From the IMG/VR virus record IMGVR_UViG_3300037010_000703, positions 1 through 26,308 of that record: DNA of 26,308 nt; one strand, 5' to 3'. This document shows, in pieces, positions 21,753 to 26,308 of this stretch (positions are counted from its first letter, which is position 1; the number at the start of each line of letters is the position of its first letter). The notes under the pieces are model-generated. The model did no database searches, was not told where the DNA came from, and saw nothing but the letters and a program-made list of their open reading frames with translations. Position numbers and translations under genes: made by a program. This DNA comes from a virus.

Positions 21753-22058
21753 ATGAATGAACAACAAATTGAACAAGAGATTCAGGCTAAAGGGCTTAAT
21801 GCTCCTAGACTAACCCCTACACTTATTGATGGCTGTATCACTGAAACTACATATACAGTACTACCTAGTGGCAAAGTTATGGTATGCGAGCTAACATTAG
21901 TTAATGGATTCACAGTACGCGGAGAAGCTGCTACCGTTAGTAAAGAGAACTTTAACGATGAAATTGGCAAAACTATTAGTTTTAAAAATGCTCGTGAAAA
22001 GATTTGGGAACTTGAAGGGTATCTACTACAACAACGGGTATTTGAAGGAAAGAACTAA
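21753..22058 (+). CDS. N4 gp49 / Sf6 gp66-family phage protein
   Basis: A 101-residue protein. The pattern CITETTYTVLPSGKVMVCELTLVNGFTVRGEA, then VSKENFNDEIGKTISFKNAREKIWELEGYLL, matches the small conserved phage family named after N4 gp49 and Sf6 gene 66. The family has no established enzymatic function. AAGGAA lies about 8 nt upstream of the ATG. Its stop overlaps the RNR start (TAATG), so the two are translationally coupled. Confidence 0.85.
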   Translation: MNEQQIEQEIQAKGLNAPRLTPTLIDGCITETTYTVLPSGKVMVCELTLVNGFTVRGEAATVSKENFNDEIGKTISFKNAREKIWELEGYLLQQRVFEGKN

Positions 22059-22493
22059 TGGATAAAAAAGCACTATCAGATATTACAGTATTTAACAAGT
22101 ACGCCCGATTTACTAAAGAGAAGAATCGAAGAGAGAATTGGAACGAGATTGTTACTCGTAATGCTAATATGCACAAGGAGAAGTATCCTTGGATGAAGGA
22201 GCAGATTGACGATGTTTATCGTAAGTTTGTCTTTACTAAAAAGGTGTTACCTAGTATGCGGTCACTCCAGTTTGGCGGAAGACCTATTCTTATGGCAGAG
22301 AACCGAATCTTTAACTGTGCGTATGCCCCCGCAGAAAGCACAAAGTTCTTTAGTGAATTAATGTTTCTGCTCCTAGGCGGGACAGGTATGGGATACTCCG
22401 TCCAACGTCGTCACACTGATAAACTCCCTAAAATCAAGACTCCTGAATCAGATGAAGAGTATAAGTATCAAGTTCAAGATTCTATTGTTGGGT
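22058..22493 (+). CDS. nrdJ: Class II ribonucleotide reductase, exon 1
   Basis: Encodes residues 1-145 and the first base of codon 146 of an adenosylcobalamin-dependent ribonucleotide reductase (monomeric RTPR type); the rest is 23426-24846. Visible features are VLPSMRSLQFGG, NRIFNCAYAP with Cys87 (equivalent to the redox Cys119 of the Lactobacillus enzyme), and FSELMFLLLGGTGMGYSVQ. The exon ends SIVG plus T, and the intron's first bases AA complete a TAA stop (22493-22495), so unspliced RNA gives a 145-residue fragment. The joined gene is 1857 nt, 618 residues, in frame. It makes deoxyribonucleotides for phage replication. Confidence 0.92.
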
Positions 22494-23425
22494 AAACCTC
22501 TGCTCAACTAAAACGCATTTAATTGCTGGAAACCCCTTAGAGCCTAAAGCACTACAACGAACCCTGTCTAAGGGAGACGTGAATGTTTGAAAAGATTTAG
22601 GATTGGGCAATCAGCAGCTAAGCATGATAAGGAAATTCATGAAAGTTCAACGATCAGTCAGTAATGACGTAGACGGAAGCAATTCCCTCGAAACGGTGCG
22701 CATCTATTTTTATGCACTTAAAGACCCATTTACGTTAAAAATACGTTATATTGGGCAAACAGTAGCTCCAGATAATAGGTATAGAAATCATATATACGAA
22801 GCAAAAAAGAATAATAAAAACCATAAAGAAAGATGGATTATTCAACTTCTTCGTAAGAATGCTAAACCTATAATGGAAATACTATGGGAAGATGTAATGT
22901 CAGCTAAAGAGGCTAATGACTTCGAAACTGATATGATACAGTTCTATAAAGACGAGGGTTGTGATTTAACAAACTCAGAGGATAGGGCCCGCAATACTCC
23001 TATAGTAGTAACTACACCAGTTTACCAATTCAGTTTACTGGGAGAATTTATAGCAAAATTTCCAAACGCTAATCAGGCTATGCTTATTACAGGTATTAAT
23101 GATGCTGCAATTGGAGAAGTATGTAGAAACCCAAATAAAGTAGGTAATAATAGCCGTGGTGGGTTTCTATGGTCTTATAATGATATACCTAATAAGGCAT
23201 ATGATAAGCCTAAAAGTACCTCTAAAAAGACAGTACAACTAAATACAGAGGGTATTTTTCTAGCAGAGTTTGCCTCCGCTAGAGAAGCATCTAAAACAAC
23301 AGGTATTTGCTATAAAAGAATTAGTGCAGCCATAACAGGGCGTCAGAAAACAGCTGGCGGCTTTGTGTGGAAGTTAGATGAAGATATGATCTAATCCTAC
23401 TATAAATAGTAGGTATGCGTCACAG
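22494..23425 (+). mobile_element. Group I intron in the RNR gene
   Basis: A 932-nt intron with boundaries set by base pairing. P1: exon GTTGGGT (22487-22493) pairs with GCTCAAC (22502-22508), giving the conserved U-G at the 5' splice site. P10: CTCT (22498-22501) pairs with exon 2 GGAG (23426-23429). The intron ends in G (23425). P4 candidate: TGCTG (22524-22528) with CAGCA (22612-22616). P7: GATCA (22652-22656) with TGATC (23387-23391), inside typical R (gttcaacgatca) and S (aagatatgatc) strings. P9: CCTACTA/TAGTAGG (23396-23402, 23407-23413). Splicing restores GWSDAVK, a conserved class II RNR sequence. The homing endonuclease ORF fills the P7-P8 region. Confidence 0.93.
22624..23394 (+). 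CDS. GIY-YIG homing endonuclease in the intron
   Basis: About 256 residues from ATG 22624. The frame is open from TTG 22603, and later starts (ATG 22639, GTG 22696) are possible because the first ~24 codons overlap the intron core. The GIY-YIG domain starts RIYFYAL... and has RYIGQT, an Arg-containing helix (NRYRNHIYEA) and the metal-binding Glu in NDFETDMIQFY. Two NUMOD1-like repeats follow (VYQFSLLGEFIAKFPNANQA ... GGFLW; VQLNTEGIFLAEFASAREAS ... GGFVW), which bind DNA. It would cut intronless RNR genes and so spread the intron. Its last codons form the 3' strand of P7. Confidence 0.88.
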   Translation: MIRKFMKVQRSVSNDVDGSNSLETVRIYFYALKDPFTLKIRYIGQTVAPDNRYRNHIYEAKKNNKNHKERWIIQLLRKNAKPIMEILWEDVMSAKEANDFETDMIQFYKDEGCDLTNSEDRARNTPIVVTTPVYQFSLLGEFIAKFPNANQAMLITGINDAAIGEVCRNPNKVGNNSRGGFLWSYNDIPNKAYDKPKSTSKKTVQLNTEGIFLAEFASAREASKTTGICYKRISAAITGRQKTAGGFVWKLDEDMI

Positions 23426-24846
23426 GGAGTGACGCTGTTAAAGTTGTTTGTAAAGCTTTCTTTAACGCGGGTACTTTACCTATTTTTGATTATAGGGACA
23501 TTCGTGATAAAGGTGCGGAATTAATCACTACTGGTGGGCAAGCTCCCGGGCCGGAACCACTTCGTATCTGTATTGAACAGTTAACTAGCCTATTACGTAA
23601 TGCAGTAGGACGTAAACTAGAACCAATAGAAGTGCATGATATGGCTTGTATCATAGCTGATGCTGTTCTAGCTGGGGGAATTCGCCGAGCCGCTATGATT
23701 GCTCTGTTTGACCGCTTTGACGAAGAAATGCTTAACTGTAAGTCTGGTGAATGGTGGAAAACTAACCCGGCGCGTGCTCGTGCTAATAATAGTGCTATGC
23801 TGCTTCGTGGCTCAATATCAGAGATTGAGTTCTACGAACTTATGGAGCGAGTAGAGGATTCCGGCTGCGGTGAGCCAGGTATCTACTGGACTAATAATCT
23901 GGACTGGGGTACTAACCCTTGCTGTGAGATTGCACTACGTCCTTATCAGATGTGTAACCTAACAGAGATTAATGCAGGAGCCATTAGTACGCAACGTCAG
24001 TTTAACGAAGCTGCTGAAGCTGCTGCGTTTATTGGTACGTTGCAAGCTGGATACACGGACTTCCACTACTTAAACCCTAAGTGGCGCCTAGCATGCGAAA
24101 AAGAAGCACTACTTGGTGTATCTATGACAGGTATTGCTAGTGGTACTATTGAAAAGTTAGACATGGAATGGGCCTCACAGTGTGTGGTAGATACAAATGC
24201 TAAAATTGCTAAAGAACTTGGTATCAATCCCGCTGCTCGTAGTACTTGTGTTAAGCCTGCTGGCACTACTAGCCTTGTACTTGGTACTAGCAGTGGTATA
24301 CATGCTTGGCATGCTGATTACTATATTCGTAGGATGCGTGCTGGTAAAGACGAAGCGTTAGCGCAGTACATGATGAAAGCTGCTCCTGGACTAGTTGAGC
24401 AAGATGTTACTAAAGAAAATCAAGTAGTTCTTAGCTTTCCACAAGCTGCTCCAGTAGGTGCTGTGACCCGTCACGAACCTATGATGTCTCTATTAGAGCG
24501 TGTCAAGAACGTATCTATCAAGTGGGTTGCTAATGGACATATAAGTGGTACGAACCAGCATAATGTTAGCTGTACCATTAGTGTTAAGCCAGACGAGTGG
24601 GAAGAATTAGCCATCTGGATGTGGGAGAATAGAGAATACTATAATGGTATCTCTGTATTACCCTTCTATGGGGCTGAAGCATACCCACAGTTACCATTTG
24701 AAGATATTACTAAAGAGCAGTACGAGACTATGCTTCCATTACTAGAAGGTATCGATATTAGTAAGGTATTTGAAGAAGATGGTAGTAGTGTAGACTTGGC
24801 TGCTGAACTGGCTTGTGCTGGCGGTGGTTGCGAAATTAAGTTCTAA
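23426..24846 (+). CDS. nrdJ: Class II ribonucleotide reductase, exon 2
   Basis: Encodes the rest of codon 146 (Trp) to residue 618. The active-site loop NPCCEIALRPYQMCNLTEIN holds the thiyl-radical Cys311 (equivalent to Cys408 of Lactobacillus RTPR), Glu313 and the redox Cys322; Asn309 is also conserved. Other signatures are GGQAPGPEPL, LAGGIRRAAMIALF, ARANNSAM, the phosphate/radical segment PAGTTSLVLGTSSG and a C-terminal CAGGGC (Cys609, Cys614) that would be reduced by glutaredoxin or thioredoxin. The enzyme needs host-supplied cobalamin and no separate radical subunit. A GTG at 23632 starts a shorter frame but is not a gene start. A bidirectional terminator follows directly. Confidence 0.94.
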
Positions 24847-24848
24847 AT

Positions 24849-24888
24849 AAAAAAGCCCCCTTAATGTAATTATTAAGGGGGCTTTTTT
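24849..24888. terminator. Bidirectional intrinsic terminator between convergent genes
   Basis: A perfect 17-bp inverted repeat: AAAAAAGCCCCCTTAAT (24849-24865) pairs with 24872-24888, with a 6-nt loop. T tracts lie on both strands, so it ends both the RNR (plus) and the PhoH unit (minus). It touches the PhoH stop codon (24888-24890). Confidence 0.95.
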
Positions 24889-25625
24889 TAATTACGGTAG
24901 GCCATAATAATAGCCTTACACATCTTACTACGCACAATATCTTCATCAAGGAACTCAATTACAGAAATTCCATCAATACCTTCTAACCTAGCTACTGCAT
25001 CTTCTAATCCAGAGTCTTCACCAATGTCAGATTGATCTTGGTCACCCGAAAAAATCATTTTGCAATTCTTTCCAACTCTAGAAAGTAGCATCTTCATTTC
25101 TTCCCTGGTACAATTCTGGGCTTCGTCTACTAAAACAATACAGTCCTCAAAGGTAGTACCTCTTAGAAAGCCTAAAGGAGTGGGCTCAATGTCCTTATTC
25201 TTTAGTGCATACTCATAGAAGCCCTTACCTAAAGCTTTAGTAAAAATAGCATCAAAAGGTAGTAGGTAAGGGGCATATTTTTCCTCTAAAGTACCGGGTA
25301 GAAAGCCTAAACCTCTACCTGTTTCCACATTAGGTCTAGTTAGAATAACTTTACCAATCCTACGGTGAAACAACTCACTAGCAGCGTAACTTGCTGCAAT
25401 AAAGGTTTTACCTGTACCTGCGGAACCAATACCGAAAATAACTTGATCGGTCTTAATTGCTTCAAGGTACTCACCTTGAATAAAATTAAGTGGTTCTACT
25501 TCTTTAAACTCTCTGCTATAATCATCTTTACGTCTAGCAATTGATTTTTCTTCCTGAGTAATGACTCTTTTAGAATCTTTTTTCATAGGGAATGTACGTT
25601 GAGTTTTACCGGAGTTTCTTGCCAT
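24888..25625 (-). CDS. phoH: PhoH-like ATPase
   Basis: A 245-residue P-loop ATPase. A basic N-terminus (~1-45) is followed by FIQGEYLEAI, Walker A GIGSAGTGKT, ILTRPNVETGRGLGFLPG (a PhoH hallmark), Walker B IVLVDEAQNCT and FSGDQDQSDI. PhoH-type proteins are SF1-helicase-like ATPases, common in phages including T5 relatives; suggested roles are in RNA or phosphate-stress metabolism and are not settled. AAGGG lies ~9 nt upstream of the ATG. It lies 13 nt downstream of the endolysin gene on the same strand and is the last gene of that minus-strand unit, ending in the shared terminator. Confidence 0.92.
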   Translation of the reverse strand: MARNSGKTQRTFPMKKDSKRVITQEEKSIARRKDDYSREFKEVEPLNFIQGEYLEAIKTDQVIFGIGSAGTGKTFIAASYAASELFHRRIGKVILTRPNVETGRGLGFLPGTLEEKYAPYLLPFDAIFTKALGKGFYEYALKNKDIEPTPLGFLRGTTFEDCIVLVDEAQNCTREEMKMLLSRVGKNCKMIFSGDQDQSDIGEDSGLEDAVARLEGIDGISVIEFLDEDIVRSKMCKAIIMAYRN

Positions 25626-25638
25626 TGAGTACCCTTAG

Positions 25639-26148
25639 TTATGCTAATAATGATACTGCTTTAGTATATAATGCAGTACGTTCAATTAATCCATTATACC
25701 CACCATTAATACGTTTAGTGGCCTTTTGTACATCAGTAATACCATTTAGACCATTAGTTACCCAGAAGTATGCTGCACTTCTAGCCGCATTAATAGGCTC
25801 TTCTAGTAATTCAGGGTGATTAACTAGATCGAGATTTAATCCTTTACCTACTTTTGTATAGTTTACCCTACCAGTTACTTGTAAAAGACCTCTACCTTTA
25901 TATTTTACCCCATCGCCAGGGTAAATATTACCTAAATCAAGGCGTCCTTCATATCTAGACTGTGCAGGAGTAGGTCCCCAAATTTCTCTAAGATATTTTA
26001 ATCCGCCCGATTCATGTCCTATTTGCGCTAAAAACATAGCTTTATTAGTGATGTTAAACTCAGATATAACATCATCAATACTATCTATAAACTTAGCAGC
26101 ATTAGTACGTGTTGCACCTGTCGCTGCCATTAGGATATCAATATTCAT
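25639..26148 (-). CDS. Endolysin, glycoside hydrolase family 19
   Basis: A 169-residue single-domain lysin. The motif FLAQIGHESGGL (His45-Glu46 with the catalytic Glu) and YLREIW match GH19 chitinase-like lysozymes. YKGRGLLQVTGRVNYTKVG is the family signature (YKGRGxxQlTGr.NY), and INGGYNGLIER closes the fold. It cuts the glycan strands of peptidoglycan. No signal peptide or cell-wall-binding domain is present, so it needs a holin, which the overlapping upstream gene probably provides. T5 itself uses a peptidase endolysin, so this lysis gene has a different origin. Confidence 0.92.
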   Translation of the reverse strand: MNIDILMAATGATRTNAAKFIDSIDDVISEFNITNKAMFLAQIGHESGGLKYLREIWGPTPAQSRYEGRLDLGNIYPGDGVKYKGRGLLQVTGRVNYTKVGKGLNLDLVNHPELLEEPINAARSAAYFWVTNGLNGITDVQKATKRINGGYNGLIERTALYTKAVSLLA

Positions 26149-26308
26149 TCTGTATTCTGCTTAACTAGTCTACCTATAATACCAGCAATTACTAAAGCTA
26201 GAGTAGCATAGTGTACTGCATTAGTAGGTACGTGGCTTTTTAGGTCTTCTGGTAAAGTTACCCAAGTCCCTTGAAGCGCTGCAGCTATAGTCATTGCTTG
26301 TATACTGA
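26145..26308 (-). CDS. Holin-like small membrane protein (partial or start unclear)
   Basis: Read on the minus strand, the frame ends at TGA (26147-26145), overlapping the endolysin ATG (ATGA). It gives MTIAAALQGTWVTLPEDLKS, HVPTNAVHYATLALVIAGII and GRLVKQNTE. One hydrophobic helix (ATLALVIAGIIG) is followed by a basic tail, and the N-terminal 'TWVTLPEDL' segment is common in small phage holins. A candidate ATG lies at 26294, but the frame stays open to the window end, so it may be longer. Coupling to the endolysin supports a lysis role: making membrane holes that release the signal-less lysin. Confidence 0.65.
   Translation of the reverse strand, partial: SIQAMTIAAALQGTWVTLPEDLKSHVPTNAVHYATLALVIAGIIGRLVKQNTE

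Noticed and set aside
22494-23425. Intein or simple insertion in RNR
   Set aside because: There is an in-frame stop at the junction (22493-22495) and no protein-splicing motifs, while group I RNA pairings are clear.
23632-24846. RNR C-terminal part as an independent gene starting at GTG
   Set aside because: The frame stays open and conserved up to 23426, and joins exon 1 through the intron without a shift.
1-26308. CRISPR arrays, insertion sequences, integrase or attachment sites
   Set aside because: I saw no regularly spaced repeats, transposase genes, terminal inverted repeats or recombinase motifs.

Overview
The window looks like the early/middle (replication and nucleotide-metabolism) part of a lytic, tailed double-stranded DNA phage genome. 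There are no bacterial housekeeping or integrase genes. Genes are tightly packed with many 1-14 nt overlaps. Gene content and order recall the D region of coliphage T5 (Demerecviridae): NAD-dependent ligase in two polypeptides, a PC4-like protein, a D5-like multi-HTH DNA-binding protein, DnaB-type helicase, primase, family A polymerase, UvsW/D10-type helicase, a probable SSB, SbcD/SbcC (D12/D13-like), a flap nuclease (D15-like) and dUTPase. The T5 gene comparison is from memory, not from a search. The DNA is AT-rich, and sigma70-type promoters and Shine-Dalgarno sites point to a bacterial, probably gammaproteobacterial, host. The host genus cannot be told from the sequence.

Layout. 1-470: end of an unidentified gene, a tRNA-Thr(UGU), a hairpin and a promoter. 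469-3170: small accessory genes (HTH protein, Cys-rich protein, glutaredoxin, two-HTH protein, a frameshifted small membrane gene, several tiny ORFs, PC4-like protein). 3186-4960: split DNA ligase, each half with its own promoter. 4953-12634: D5-like factor, helicase, primase, polymerase and SF2 helicase. 12635-15566: a separately promoted NAD+ salvage module (NMN adenylyltransferase-Nudix fusion plus nicotinamide phosphoribosyltransferase). 15628-20917: SSB and recombination nucleases. 20914-22058: a secreted HNH nuclease, dUTPase and a gp49-like protein. 22058-24846: a cobalamin-dependent (class II) ribonucleotide reductase interrupted by a group I intron that carries a GIY-YIG homing endonuclease. 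24848-26308: a bidirectional terminator, then minus-strand PhoH ATPase, GH19 endolysin and a partial holin-like gene.

How the genes fit together. Helicase, primase, polymerase, SSB, ligase, flap nuclease, UvsW-like helicase and SbcCD form a nearly complete replication and recombination set. RNR, glutaredoxin and dUTPase supply dNTPs. The NAD module could refill NAD+ for the phage's own NAD-dependent ligase and could counter NAD-depleting host defences. Expression appears to use six near-identical sigma70-type promoters, all with exactly 17-bp spacers. Three strong intrinsic terminators on the plus strand sit just after genes whose products are probably needed in quantity.

The most notable observations are: the intron, whose splice sites can be fixed to the base by P1, P7, P9 and P10 pairings; the predicted leaderless promoter of the ligase N-half; the duplicated terminator-RBS junctions; the frameshifted membrane gene sitting on two perfect hairpins; and the exported HNH nuclease inside a replication operon.
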